From positions 1-32,881 of the IMG/VR virus record IMGVR_UViG_3300009098_000019: a DNA stretch of 32,881 bases; one strand, 5' to 3'. Position numbers and translations under genes: made by a program. The stretch is from a virus. The notes under the pieces were generated by a model that saw only the letters and a list, made by a program, of their open reading frames with translations, was not told where the DNA came from and did not search any database. Positions 1 to 8,624 of this stretch are shown piece after piece (the first letter of the stretch is position 1; each line of letters begins with the position of its first letter).

Positions 1-880
1 TCGCGGCCTGGATACTGAGCTCGCGCAGCCGCGCGTTGCTGCGCCGCGTCATGATGTTGACTTCGTTGACGGCCGCGATGTTGATGACGTCGCCCTTCTT
101 GAACGTGTCGCCGGTCGTGCACGCCACGACAATCGACGTGATGCCGGTGCCGGCGTCCGCGTTGACCGTCGGCGTGACGGAGACCGTGACGGCGCCGGCC
201 CAGGTGCCGGCCGTGTGCGAATAGAGCGACGGGCTGACGAAGGTGTCGAAGGTCTGCGCGCGCCCGAGCGAGCCTTCCTTGAAGGCCTGCGTGATCGCAT
301 CCGCCGGCTGGAAGAGCGCGAGCTCCGCGGCCGTCATGGTGCGCTGCACGCCGGTCGAGATCACCGCGCGCCGCGGCCCGGCCTGCGCGCCGTGGTCGAT
401 GAAGCGCTGCAGCGAGGCGCCGAACGCGGCATCGAAGGTCGTCGGATTGGTCCCGAGAATGCCGACGATGTTGCCCGTGTGCTGATACGCGTAGACGGCG
501 CAGCGGTCTTCGATGTCCTGCGCCATCGTGTTGACCGAGGGCGTGATGATGTCTTCGCGCAGCGCGCCCTCGTAGTCGTTCATGCGAAGCGCCTGCTCGA
601 TCACGTCGTACTCGAAATGCACTTTCGCGATCTGGTCGATGGTCACCGCGGTCGCGCGGTCGACAATCGGCTGGGGCTCATAGCCCAGATTGTTCTGGGT
701 GCCGGGGAGGAACTGCCGCGGGTACGGCACGCGCACCGTGTCGCCCATCGCCATCGGGCCGGTGAACACTTTGTTGTAGGCGGTGTTGAACGATTCGGAG
801 ATCACCAACTTGTTGGTGAGGACGCGCAACTGCTCGCGGGCGAGGAAGTCGCCGACGTCGAAACTATTGGGAGCGGCCAT
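1..880 (-). CDS. Major capsid (coat) protein, P22 gp5-like, partial
   Basis: The gene starts at ATG 880 and runs off the left edge, leaving 293 visible codons of a family whose P22 member has about 430. The N-terminus (MAAPNSFDVGDFLAREQL), a following stretch with TYNKVF-like and MAMGDTVRVPYPRQF motifs, then DYEGALREDIITPSVNTMAQDIE, match the pattern of P22-type coat proteins with the HK97 fold. It would form the procapsid shell around the scaffold. An AAAGG ribosome site lies just upstream of the ATG, inside the end of the scaffold gene, and only three bases separate the two genes. This scaffold-then-coat order is that of P22. Family assignment is by recognised sequence pattern only. Confidence 0.85.
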   Translation of the reverse strand, partial: MAAPNSFDVGDFLAREQLRVLTNKLVISESFNTAYNKVFTGPMAMGDTVRVPYPRQFLPGTQNNLGYEPQPIVDRATAVTIDQIAKVHFEYDVIEQALRMNDYEGALREDIITPSVNTMAQDIEDRCAVYAYQHTGNIVGILGTNPTTFDAAFGASLQRFIDHGAQAGPRRAVISTGVQRTMTAAELALFQPADAITQAFKEGSLGRAQTFDTFVSPSLYSHTAGTWAGAVTVSVTPTVNADAGTGITSIVVACTTGDTFKKGDVINIAAVNEVNIMTRRSNARLRELSIQAA

Positions 881-883
881 GAT

Positions 884-1891
884 TTACCTTTTCAGTCGCG
901 CCAGCTCGCGCTTGTTCGCAGCGTCGATGTAGGCGCGGGTGCCTTCGTCGCCGGACTGCGCGAGCGCGCGCTCCACGGCATCGCCGGGAGTCGCACGCGT
1001 CGCCAGCGTCGGCGGCGGCGGCGGGGCAGTGGTAGAGCGCGCGGCGGGCGCGGCGGCGAGCGTGTCGCCTAACCGGACCAGCGCTTTCAACTGGTCCAGG
1101 GGTTTCATCGCGAGGATCTGTCGCCGTTCCGCCGTGTGCTCCGGTTGCTGGAGGTGATAGAGGATCTCCGCGCCGTGTTCGTCCTCGAGGATCAGCAGGT
1201 CGACCGGGCTCCCCTGCGGGATCTCGGTCGGCGCGAGCATCGCGGTGGCATCGAAGTCGGGATGCTTCGCGCGCGCTTTGTCGGCCCGGGCGTTGAACGC
1301 GTCAATCGCCTGCCGCTGCTGGTCCTGCGCGCGCGCCTCACGGTCCGCGTGGGCGACGCGCGTGCGTTCCGTCTCCAGGGTCGCGGCGACCTTGTAGTCG
1401 GTGAGCGCTTCGAGATACCCCTCGTCGACGGTGCCGTAGGCGAAGTCGTCGGGGTTGGGGCGGACGAGGCCAGAGGCCGGGGCGGCGGACGGGGCCGCGG
1501 GGCGCGTCTCAGGGGGCGGCGTCTGGGCCGGCGCGCGCGCTTCGAGCGCCTGGGCACGCCGTTCGGCACGGTCGGCGCGCTCGAGGAGCTCGCTGATCCG
1601 TTTCGCGGTCTTTTCCTTGTAGGCCGGGTCCGACCCCGGCTCCGATGACGCACCCGTTGGTGCGGGTGAATCGGCATCCACCGTGGCGGCAGACGAGGCC
1701 GCGTCGACGTCAGGTGTGGGCGGGTCGGCCGGCGCGGCCGGCGGCGCGTTCGGGTCGGGCAACTTCCCCGTCATGCGCCAGTCGTGCAACTGCGGCGCGG
1801 TCAGCGTCTCGAGCGCATCGGGCGCCGAGGCGGACAGCGAGGCGAGCGGGGCCGCGGACGAGGCGGCAGGCGCGTCGGTCGGGTCGGGCAC
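884..1891 (-). CDS. Probable capsid scaffolding protein
   Basis: The 335-residue protein starts at GTG 1891, with GGAG seven bases upstream. It is Ala/Pro-rich at the N-terminus. It carries a short conserved-looking segment (LTAPQLHDWRMTGKLPDP, residues about 33-50), then a long charged, probably helical region (residues about 95-250) and a basic C-terminus (KRELARLKR). Basic ends that bind the inside of the coat shell are typical of P22-type scaffolds. The position directly before the coat gene and the low-complexity, helix-rich composition are the main evidence; no catalytic motif is visible. A fused protease is unlikely because no Ser/His/Asp signature was seen. The function is inferred mostly from context. 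Confidence 0.7.
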   Translation of the reverse strand: MPDPTDAPAASSAAPLASLSASAPDALETLTAPQLHDWRMTGKLPDPNAPPAAPADPPTPDVDAASSAATVDADSPAPTGASSEPGSDPAYKEKTAKRISELLERADRAERRAQALEARAPAQTPPPETRPAAPSAAPASGLVRPNPDDFAYGTVDEGYLEALTDYKVAATLETERTRVAHADREARAQDQQRQAIDAFNARADKARAKHPDFDATAMLAPTEIPQGSPVDLLILEDEHGAEILYHLQQPEHTAERRQILAMKPLDQLKALVRLGDTLAAAPAARSTTAPPPPPTLATRATPGDAVERALAQSGDEGTRAYIDAANKRELARLKR

Positions 1892-1955
1892 GCGAACACT
1901 CCGCGCACGCGTCGTCCGTCGCGCGTTCGTCGGGATCGGACGACTCAGACGACAA

Positions 1956-1998
1956 ACGGCGTGTACTCAGCGAGGGGGAGCTCGCGAGCACACGCCGT
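1956..1998 (-). other. Long RNA hairpin between head genes
   Basis: Two arms, 1956-1968 and 1986-1998, are inverted repeats of 13 bases that pair fully if one G-U wobble is allowed on the minus-strand RNA. The pairing continues inward through 1970-1974 with 1981-1985, leaving a six-base loop and one bulged base. Reading the minus strand, the stem is followed by a weak T-rich stretch (TTTGTCGTCT). It sits in a 249-base gap before the scaffold gene, where no other gene was seen. It could be a partial terminator or an mRNA processing/stability element that sets expression of scaffold and coat apart from upstream genes. Confidence 0.5.
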
Positions 1999-2140
1999 CT
2001 GCGTGTGAGTCCTGTAACGCGTCGCAGTCGTGGACGAGACGACCCTTCGGGCTCGAGACCCTAGCGACACGTTGCAAACGAGAGCGGCTATTTCATACGA
2101 CGCTTCATCCTACTGACTTATGCGCGCCGGCGTCGGGCCG

Positions 2141-2854
2141 TCACGCCGCCTCGAGCAAGAGCACCGCGAGCTCCGCGTCGGTCAGATGCCGCGTGCCGCG
2201 TGCGACGACCTGGCCGACGGCGCACGTCAGCTCGACCCCGGCGGGCGCGGCGACCGCACTCCCTTGCGCGACGACGCGACCGACCGCGAAGGTCGCGTGG
2301 ACGCCTCGCGGTCGCGCGACCGCATCGACGCGCTCGAGCGGCCAGATCCGCCCGTCCCACCAGGTCCGGCCCGCGGTCGACGGCGCCGGCACCTCCACGT
2401 CCGCGCTGGTGCCGGTCGCGACGGCGGTGCCGACGCTCCAGAGCGCCTCCACGCCGGACGGAAACGCCGTGGCATCGACGCCGCCACTGTCGCCGGTCGC
2501 GACCGCCGTGCCGACGGCCCAGTCGGCCTCGACGCCCGCCGGATTCGCGACCGCATCCCCCGTCGTCGTTGCGGTGCCGACGCTCCAGAGCGCCTGCACG
2601 CCCGCCGGCGCGGCCACGCCGGCGCCGGTCGTCGTGGGCGTGCCGACCGCCCAGGTGGCTTGGACGCCCCCGGGACTCGCCAGCGCGCCGCCCGTCGCAA
2701 CCGCGGTGCCGACCGCGAAGGTCGCCTGCACGCCGGCGGGCGTGGCCACCCCGTTGGCGGTCGGGTCACTCAGCCGGGTGTCGCGGAACGCGCGGACCGG
2801 GTTCGCGTCCTTCGCTGTCCGCGGCACGCCGGGGATGACGTTGAACGCCTGCAC
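2141..2854 (-). CDS. Repeat-rich putative virion decoration protein
   Basis: The 237-residue product starts at GTG 2854, four bases after the previous stop. Beyond a short N-terminal segment it consists of about seven copies of a roughly 22-residue unit of the form P-x-G-V-x-A-x-(W/F)-(A/S)-V-G-T-x-x-(A/T)-T-G. A longer insertion (PAPSTAGRTWWDGRIWPLER) interrupts units 5 and 6, and the protein ends in a short helix (LTDAELAVLLLEAA). Short Gly/Val/Thr repeats of this kind occur in phage surface or fibre-like structural proteins and suggest a beta-rich solenoid. The location between portal and scaffold supports a head or decoration role. No function is established. Confidence 0.65.
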   Translation of the reverse strand: MQAFNVIPGVPRTAKDANPVRAFRDTRLSDPTANGVATPAGVQATFAVGTAVATGGALASPGGVQATWAVGTPTTTGAGVAAPAGVQALWSVGTATTTGDAVANPAGVEADWAVGTAVATGDSGGVDATAFPSGVEALWSVGTAVATGTSADVEVPAPSTAGRTWWDGRIWPLERVDAVARPRGVHATFAVGRVVAQGSAVAAPAGVELTCAVGQVVARGTRHLTDAELAVLLLEAA

Positions 2855-2857
2855 GCG

Positions 2858-3397
2858 CTAGTTCCGGCTGAACACGTACGCGTAGATCGTGCCGAGCACC
2901 GGCGCGCCCGTCGTGCCGCCCAAGGTCGTATTGATCTCGAGGTTCGCCAGCGCGTCCGAGGTCACGGTCGTCAGGACGCCGCCGAACGGGATCACCGTGC
3001 CCGCGCCCGGCGTCGCAATCGTGCCCGGGCAGCAGAACTTGCCGACCAGATAACACTTCGACGCCGCGCCGACGCCGATGAAGGTGAAGACGAGGTCCGC
3101 TTCGAGCGTCCAGACGCCCGCCGCCATCACCGGCAGCGTCTGCGCCGTCGACGCGCCGAGCGCGGTGCCGCCGGTGCCGTATTTCGGCGTAATCGTCAGC
3201 GTGGCCGTGTTGACGCTCATGACGATCGTCCCGCCCGCGCGCAGGCAATAGATCTTGCCGACCTTGGGGTCGTTCGCGAAAATCGGCGTGAACGCGGCCG
3301 CCGGCCAGAGCGGCGCGATCGTGACCGTCGTGTAGGTCGCGGGCAGCGTGATCGGAATGTCGACAAACGGCCCGTCGTTGAAGAGCTGCCGCCCCAT
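2858..3397 (-). CDS. Putative minor head protein, unknown family
   Basis: The 179-residue protein begins at ATG 3397, directly abutting the TAA of the preceding gene. It is rich in Thr, Val, Gly and Ala in alternating patterns, suggesting beta-sheet structure, and has no signal peptide, membrane segment or catalytic motif. Four cysteines are present, two adjacent (KFCCPG). It belongs to a set of three small structural-type genes lying between portal and scaffold. A head-decoration or minor capsid role is inferred from location and composition only. Confidence 0.65.
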   Translation of the reverse strand: MGRQLFNDGPFVDIPITLPATYTTVTIAPLWPAAAFTPIFANDPKVGKIYCLRAGGTIVMSVNTATLTITPKYGTGGTALGASTAQTLPVMAAGVWTLEADLVFTFIGVGAASKCYLVGKFCCPGTIATPGAGTVIPFGGVLTTVTSDALANLEINTTLGGTTGAPVLGTIYAYVFSRN

Positions 3398-3823
3398 TTA
3401 CGTGTACCTCACCAGGCCCGTCGCGGCCACCGGCGCCGGGAAGGCGACCGTGAACGTGCCGGCGGTCGACACGATGTCGCCGCCGAAGTCCAAGACGGCG
3501 ACCGCCTTGTTCGACCGACTCGAGTTGTAGATCAGGCCGCCGCGGGCCGTGATCGTCGCGGTCGTCGCGGACGGGTCGGTCGTCCAGTCGAGAATCGCGG
3601 TGTCGGTGTCGAGTGTGACGGTGAACCCGGCGAGCGTGATCCCGCCAGCGGCGTAACTGCCCGAGTTGCCGACTTCGTTGGTGGCGGAATACGCCGTCGT
3701 CGCTTTCGAGAGCGTCGCGGTCGAGGTATAGAACGCGATCTTGTAGACGTCGGCCGCGGTGTGCGGCGTCATCGCGAGCAGCTCTTGCTTGAACGAATTA
3801 CAGATCGCCGCGGTGATCGCCAT
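3398..3823 (-). CDS. Conserved phage structural protein, MAITAAICNSFKQE type
   Basis: The 141-residue protein starts at ATG 3823, immediately after the portal TAG. The N-terminus (MAITAAICNSFKQELLAM) followed by a KIAFYTSTATL and TAYSATNEV pattern resembles a small protein found in many tailed phages near head or tail structural genes, whose function is not settled. The rest is Thr/Ala-rich and beta-like. The operon position just downstream of portal points to a capsid-associated protein. Confidence 0.7.
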   Translation of the reverse strand: MAITAAICNSFKQELLAMTPHTAADVYKIAFYTSTATLSKATTAYSATNEVGNSGSYAAGGITLAGFTVTLDTDTAILDWTTDPSATTATITARGGLIYNSSRSNKAVAVLDFGGDIVSTAGTFTVAFPAPVAATGLVRYT

Positions 3824-6154
3824 CTACTCCGCTCCCTCGGCGTCCCCGCCGGAAATCGTCGCGCCGGCGGTGTCGCCCTGCGCATCCTTATGGAACGCGA
3901 TCGTCTTCTGCGTCTTGCTCGCCCGCTCGGCCTGCGCGGCCTTCGCGGCGTTATTGGTGTGGGTGAGCGTCTCGGCGTGCGCGTGCTCGCGGTCCTGCAG
4001 GATCATCGCGTGCTCAAACTTCTGGTGCAGCGCCAGCGCCTCCTCTTGCGCTTCCTGCGCGGCGATGCCCATGTCCTTCTCGGCGGCAATGCGCGCGACG
4101 GTGAGGGCGGTCGCGTCCTTCATCGTCTGGAGCTCGACCTCGCGCCGGTGCTGCGCCTCGAGGGTGTTCGCCGTGGTGCGCTCCTTCGAGGCGCGCTCGG
4201 CCTCCGCGATCCGCTCTTTCGACTCGAGCTCGGCCTGCTTCCCCTGCAGCTCCTGCCCCGCCTGCTGCATGATTTGCTCGGCGTGGTCGAGTTGCTGCTT
4301 CAGCTTCGCGAGCTGTTGCTGCAACTGCTTCGGGTCGGGGGGCTGGCCGTCCTTCTGCTGCTGCGCCTGGCGCGCCTGCTGCATCGCGGGCGGCTGCAGG
4401 AACTCGAGGTCTTCCGCCATCTGGTCGCCAATCGGCCCGAGGTCCATCAGCTTGACGGCATCGGACGCGATGATCGGGAAGGCCTGCGGGTTGCCGAGGA
4501 GCGTCATCGCCGCCTCTTTGCTGGCCTCGCGCTGACTGTCGAAGGACGGCCCGGTCGAGAGCGTGATCGTGTGGCGCCCCAGGTCCATGCGCGCGTCGGT
4601 CGGCTTGTAGGCCGGCGCGCCGCCCTCGCCCGTGCCGGTCGGATGGTTGATGCGGGTCAGGTCCGGCGTCCCGTCGGGGAGGCGGATCGCGACCTCTTTG
4701 TCGGTGTCGTCGTAGTACGGCAGCAGGTCGTCTAACTGCTCGCCGAGGAACATGATCATGTCGTCGTAGTGGTCGATGAAGTGATAGCTCCCGAGGTCGC
4801 CTGACTTGTCGAGCTCCTTGAGCGCGACACCCGAGGTCACCTTCGTCGAGCCGAGCCGGTGGTCGCCGGTCGAGTAACGCCCGAGCGCGTTCTGCACGTC
4901 GCGGCGGAACGACTCGCGTGCGATCTCGTAGCCGGAAATATCCGGCGCGCGCATCCCGTATTGCGGGAGCGGCAGGATGGCGTCGCCGGTCGCTTCGGTC
5001 TTCGCCTTGAACTCGATCCAGGCGATCGGCTCGTGCGCGGCGCGTTCGATCAGGGTGAGCGCTTCAGGGTCGGCCTGCCCCTTGTAGCCCATGAGCGCGG
5101 CCTTGATCGGCATGGCGAGCGCTTCGAGCTCGGTCGAGGAGGTCCAGTTGTAGCCCTTGGCCGCATCGCGCGCGAGGCGGATGTAGGAGAGCATCAGCTT
5201 CTTCGACTCGCCGGTGAGCCCCGTCTGGTAGATGACCTTGCCGTAGCAGGACGCAAACGGAATGTAGCGCCCCTTCCAGACGGTCTTCTTCGGCGTGCCC
5301 GGCGCCGGCTTCGCGCTCCCGGGCGGGTCGAGGAGCTCGAGCCCGTTGGTCAGGTATTGGCAGACCTCGCGCTTCGGGCGCCCGGTGCCGGTGCGCGTCT
5401 CGTGCACTTCCCAGAACTCGGCGATCTGCACGCGCGTCGGCGTGAGCCACTTCGACCCGACCAGCGCGATCTGCTCGGGGAGGAAGTTGTGCACCTGGGC
5501 GTGCGGCCAGTCGCGCTTGAACTCCGAATGACTGACGGTGCGCACAAAAAAGCAGCGCATCCAGTCGCGGCCCGACGTCGACTCGGCGTCGCTATCGGGC
5601 AAGACCTGGTCGGGGTTCGGGACGGCCTTGACGCGCAGCACCTGGTTGTCGCTGTCGTCGTCTTCGTATTCGGCGATGATGCGCGCGAAGCCGTAGCTGC
5701 GCATGGCGCAGTTGGCGAAGGCCTGAATGTAGGCTTCCTGCGCGTGCGACTGGTATTCGATCTCGCGAATGCGGTTGCTGCGCAGGAGCGCGGTCTCGGC
5801 GGTCGCGCCTTGCCCGGCCGGCGACGCTTTGATCGCGCGCTTGTTCTGGCGCACGGTGTTCTCGAGCTGGTTGAGGTATTGACTGAGTTGGTCGAGGTTG
5901 ACCATCGGGCGCCCCGCGCGCAGCGCCGCGTCGTCGGGTTCCCAGGTGTTGCCGGCCGCGTATTCCACGTCCTTCGCGGCTTCGCGGCGAATGTCTTCCC
6001 AGTTCAGCGAGTCGTACTCAAAATATTCACGAATGCGGTCGAGCACCGCCTCGTCTTCGGGGCTCTGTTCGACCACGGGCGAGACGGTGTCGTCGCTGCC
6101 GCCGCCGGCGAGCGCGCGCAGCCGCGCGATCGTGTCGGTCACGTAGTTGCTCAT
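3824..6154 (-). CDS. Portal protein, P22 gp1-like
   Basis: The dodecameric portal forms the DNA entry channel at one capsid vertex and docks the terminase and tail. The start at ATG 6154 (776 residues) is chosen because it makes the ATGA overlap with the upstream gene; an in-frame ATG ten codons earlier would overlap that gene further. Size and pattern fit P22-type portals: an acidic N-terminus, WEDIRREAAKDVEYAAGNTW, DQLSQYLNQLENTVRQNKRAIKASP, then the body. From about residue 600 a long Gln/Ala/Glu-rich coiled coil replaces or mimics the P22 barrel helix. The C-terminal tail (AGATISGGDAEGAE) is acidic. Confidence 0.88.
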   Translation of the reverse strand: MSNYVTDTIARLRALAGGGSDDTVSPVVEQSPEDEAVLDRIREYFEYDSLNWEDIRREAAKDVEYAAGNTWEPDDAALRAGRPMVNLDQLSQYLNQLENTVRQNKRAIKASPAGQGATAETALLRSNRIREIEYQSHAQEAYIQAFANCAMRSYGFARIIAEYEDDDSDNQVLRVKAVPNPDQVLPDSDAESTSGRDWMRCFFVRTVSHSEFKRDWPHAQVHNFLPEQIALVGSKWLTPTRVQIAEFWEVHETRTGTGRPKREVCQYLTNGLELLDPPGSAKPAPGTPKKTVWKGRYIPFASCYGKVIYQTGLTGESKKLMLSYIRLARDAAKGYNWTSSTELEALAMPIKAALMGYKGQADPEALTLIERAAHEPIAWIEFKAKTEATGDAILPLPQYGMRAPDISGYEIARESFRRDVQNALGRYSTGDHRLGSTKVTSGVALKELDKSGDLGSYHFIDHYDDMIMFLGEQLDDLLPYYDDTDKEVAIRLPDGTPDLTRINHPTGTGEGGAPAYKPTDARMDLGRHTITLSTGPSFDSQREASKEAAMTLLGNPQAFPIIASDAVKLMDLGPIGDQMAEDLEFLQPPAMQQARQAQQQKDGQPPDPKQLQQQLAKLKQQLDHAEQIMQQAGQELQGKQAELESKERIAEAERASKERTTANTLEAQHRREVELQTMKDATALTVARIAAEKDMGIAAQEAQEEALALHQKFEHAMILQDREHAHAETLTHTNNAAKAAQAERASKTQKTIAFHKDAQGDTAGATISGGDAEGAE

Positions 6155-6378
6155 TCGGCGCCCGCCAGGGCGTGCTGCAGCCACGTCTGGGGCAGCAGGT
6201 GCCGCGTGTAGGTCAGCGCATCGGCGTCCGGCGTGCGGCCCGGGTAGCTATGCCGGCGCACCAGCAGGACCGCGACGTCGAGCTCGTCGCCATCGAAGAG
6301 GGCGTGCGGCCGGCGCCGCGGGATCACGAGATCACGTTGCGGGTCGAAGGCGTCCGACGGGTCGACCGCCTCGCTCAT
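6151..6378 (-). CDS. Small protein before portal, unknown
   Basis: A 75-residue protein (MSEAVDPSDAFDPQRD...) with ATGA overlaps at both ends, which fixes the start at 6378. It contains a DGDELDVAVLLVRRHSYPGRTPDADALTY segment and no recognisable domain, cysteines or membrane segment. Tight translational coupling to the portal suggests a head-assembly or packaging accessory, but nothing in the sequence gives a function. Confidence 0.65.
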   Translation of the reverse strand: MSEAVDPSDAFDPQRDLVIPRRRPHALFDGDELDVAVLLVRRHSYPGRTPDADALTYTRHLLPQTWLQHALAGAE

Positions 6379-6659
6379 ACGCGCCCCGTCAGGAGCCACC
6401 GCAGGCGCTGCCAGAGCGTCATGGTGACGTGACGCCGGAGGACGTCCATCTGGGCGTCACAGCGGAGGTCGGTGTAGGCGTGCTGCTCATACGCCCGCTT
6501 CGCATTGGCCGCCCGCTCGTCGTCAATCGCGGCCAGCGTCAGGCGGCCGATCTCGGCGATCCGTGTGTCGAAGGCCTCGAGGACGACGGCCTGGTCGTCG
6601 AGTTGGGTCTGGACGGCCGCCACCGCGGTGTGGCGCTGCTTCTGTTCGGTGCCATTCAT
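6375..6659 (-). CDS. Small helical protein, unknown
   Basis: A 94-residue protein starting MNGTEQKQRHTAVAAV. It is predicted mostly alpha-helical from its regular Gln/Ala/Leu spacing, and ends in a basic, aromatic, amphipathic segment (TLWQRLRWLLTGRV) that could associate with a membrane or bind a partner. It overlaps both neighbours by four bases. The role is unknown; location suggests packaging or head assembly. Confidence 0.65.
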   Translation of the reverse strand: MNGTEQKQRHTAVAAVQTQLDDQAVVLEAFDTRIAEIGRLTLAAIDDERAANAKRAYEQHAYTDLRCDAQMDVLRRHVTMTLWQRLRWLLTGRV

Positions 6660-6880
6660 CGGGCGTGCTCCGGTCGCAGGACGAGGCCGCGCGCCGTGCG
6701 CAGCACCTGGAGGTCGTGCGGGTCGAGCCCGCCGGTGTCGTCCCCATTGGCGCGCCGCACCGTGCCGTCAGGCGCGAGGACGAGCGTGGCGCCGCAGAGC
6801 GCGCAGACCACGACCGCGCCCACGACGACCGCCGGCTCGACCGGCGCACGCGAACAGACGGGACAGGCGACGGGGCTCAT
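6656..6880 (-). CDS. Small zinc-ribbon protein
   Basis: A 74-residue protein starting MSPVACPVCSRAP at ATG 6880. Two CxxC knuckles (CPVC near residue 6 and CALC near residue 25) are separated by a hydrophobic hairpin (VEPAVVVGAVVV), giving a compact zinc-ribbon-like fold followed by an LAPDGTVRRANG hairpin. The upstream in-frame extension is rejected because it overlaps the gene before and is Arg-rich shadow sequence. The ATGA overlaps on both sides support this start. The function is unknown. Confidence 0.65.
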   Translation of the reverse strand: MSPVACPVCSRAPVEPAVVVGAVVVCALCGATLVLAPDGTVRRANGDDTGGLDPHDLQVLRTARGLVLRPEHAR

Positions 6881-7050
6881 GATTCGGTGCAACTGAAGGA
6901 CTGCGCGACGGCCCGCAGTTGCGCCTGCGCGACGAGCAACGGGGTCGGCCAGACCGGCGCCGGCCGCACCTGTAGCGCGTCGCTGGCCGTCAGCCACTGG
7001 CCGGCGACGAAGTAGCGATCGGTCGCGGGGTCGTAGAGCTCGAGACGCAT
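6877..7050 (-). CDS. 57-residue protein downstream of large terminase, unknown
   Basis: A short gene starting MRLELYDPATDRYFVAGQW and ending QSFSCTES. Its TGA overlaps the next ATG by four bases and it starts 17 bases after the large terminase stop, with GGAAG just before the ATG. The DPATDRYFVAGQWL pattern looks like a small beta hairpin. It fills what would otherwise be a gap in a fully packed operon. No family recognised. Confidence 0.6.
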   Translation of the reverse strand: MRLELYDPATDRYFVAGQWLTASDALQVRPAPVWPTPLLVAQAQLRAVAQSFSCTES

Positions 7051-7067
7051 CGCTTCCGCATGGTGCG

Positions 7068-8624
7068 CTATCCCCAGGAACTGCGCGGTTTCGGCGGCGG
7101 CGGCGCCTGGACGCGTTGCACGGCGACGGCCTGGGCAAAGGTGAGCAGAAACGCGTCGCTGTCATCGGGCGAGGCCTCGCCGCGCGCCTGAATGTCGGCC
7201 TTCGATTCGATCACCAGCTTGCCGCTCGTGTTCAGGTGGTAGCCGGCGAGACAGAGCTGCTCACAGAGGAGGTCGTCGTCGGGCAGGCCGCCGAGTAGGA
7301 GCCACTCCTTCCCTTTCGCGTACATGAAGGCGCGCATGTTGAGCTGGTGGTGGTCGGGCGAGTCGCCGCCGAAGTTGATCTCGTGGACGTTGGTGTAGTC
7401 GAGCGCGTGCAGCCGCGTCACAATCGCCGCGCCGAAGGCCGCATCGACAAAGAGCGCCGCGAGCTGGTGCCCGGGCCGGCGGTCGTTCAGGAGCTCGGCG
7501 CAGAGCGCGATGCGGGCGCTGCGGTCGCGGTCCTTCTCCCCCGCCATGCGGATCGGGCCGAGCGGCTTGCCGTCGGCGCCCCGCGGGTTGCCGTCGAGGC
7601 CGCGCCGAAACCGGATCACGTTCCACGCGCGCCCGCCGCCTGCGACGTCGAAGCCGGCAACCAGCGGGTCATCGGGGAGCGGCGTCATGACGCGCTTGCG
7701 CGCCAGGTCGACGCGCGCGCGGTCGATGTATTGGAGCTCGCTCGCACTGGGCGGCAGGCCGAGGATGCGGACCTTGATGTAGTCGCTGTCGATCCCGTAG
7801 TCGCTGATCCACTGCGCGATCAGCTCTTTGTTCGTGAAGCGCGAGGTGCGCGAGTCGACGCGACGCCCGTTCCAGCGCGCGCGCAGGTTGCCGAAGCAGA
7901 CCTTGTAGAACTCGCCCGTATTGCGCACCGGCTGCCCCCAGACGAACATCATCGGTTCGCCATCGGTCAGCCCGCCATACGCGGTCTCCCAGATTTTGTC
8001 CGGCACCTCCGAGGCCTCGTCGAAAATGTAAAACGACGTCGAGCGTTTGGCGTGCTGGCCGGCGAAGGACTGCGCGTTCTGCTCCTTGCAGGTTTGCGCG
8101 ACGACCTTCCAGGTTTCGGGGTAGTCCTTCGAGTAGATGCCGCGCGACTGGAGGTCGAACCACGGCGCGGTGAGACAGAGCTTCGTCCAGTAGAGGATCG
8201 CGGCCCAGGTGCGCTCTTCGAGCTGCGTCGCGGTGCCGGCCGTCACGGTCCCGATGGCGTGGGCGCGCGTGGAGATCAGCCAGTCCACGATCCAGCCGCC
8301 CATCGCGGACTTCCCCGTCCCGTGGCCCGACGTCTCATTCATGAGGACCGGCATCACCGGTGTCTCGCCGTCGAAGGCGCGCGCCTTCACTTCTTTGCCG
8401 AGACTGACCAGGAACTCGCGCTGGTTGTCGTCGGGGCCGGGCTCGTGCTCGAGTGGGCCGCCCACTTCGCCCCAGGGATACGCGCCGAGGACGAAGCGCA
8501 GCGGGTCGTCGTAACAGGTCGCGACCCACTCTTCAATCGCGGCTTCGACGTCCTCGCGCGAGTCGGTGGTCTTCGCGGCCTGGGCGGCCGCGGTGAAGCC
8601 GGCGTGCGTCCAGGCCTCGCTCAT
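7068..8624 (-). CDS. terL: Terminase large subunit (TerL)
   Basis: This is the ATPase-nuclease motor that cuts concatemeric DNA and packages it through the portal. The 518-residue form starts at ATG 8624 in an ATGA overlap; the in-frame extension upstream is Arg-rich shadow. Visible motifs are a Walker A-like SGHGTGKS (about residues 99-106), a Walker B FYIFDEAS (198-205) with catalytic Glu, and three acidic RNase H-type nuclease positions: D326 in VAGFDVAGGG, D394 in ALFVDAAFGA, and D488/D490 near DDSDAFLL. The order small subunit, extra gene, large subunit, then portal matches a podoviral packaging module. The C-terminus is Pro-rich (PPPPKPRSSWG). Confidence 0.92.
   Translation of the reverse strand: MSEAWTHAGFTAAAQAAKTTDSREDVEAAIEEWVATCYDDPLRFVLGAYPWGEVGGPLEHEPGPDDNQREFLVSLGKEVKARAFDGETPVMPVLMNETSGHGTGKSAMGGWIVDWLISTRAHAIGTVTAGTATQLEERTWAAILYWTKLCLTAPWFDLQSRGIYSKDYPETWKVVAQTCKEQNAQSFAGQHAKRSTSFYIFDEASEVPDKIWETAYGGLTDGEPMMFVWGQPVRNTGEFYKVCFGNLRARWNGRRVDSRTSRFTNKELIAQWISDYGIDSDYIKVRILGLPPSASELQYIDRARVDLARKRVMTPLPDDPLVAGFDVAGGGRAWNVIRFRRGLDGNPRGADGKPLGPIRMAGEKDRDRSARIALCAELLNDRRPGHQLAALFVDAAFGAAIVTRLHALDYTNVHEINFGGDSPDHHQLNMRAFMYAKGKEWLLLGGLPDDDLLCEQLCLAGYHLNTSGKLVIESKADIQARGEASPDDSDAFLLTFAQAVAVQRVQAPPPPKPRSSWG

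Noticed and set aside
2001-2110. Possible tRNA-like fold between the scaffold gene and its upstream neighbour
   Set aside because: Some short stems and a GGGCTCGAGACCC block are present, but there is no T loop consensus, no acceptor stem of seven pairs and no anticodon arm in register.
884-6211. Long plus-strand open frames opposite the structural genes (for example 2120-4735 and 4859-6211)
   Set aside because: They are Arg-rich mirror frames produced by high GC at codon position 3 of the minus-strand genes and lack ribosome sites or operon context.
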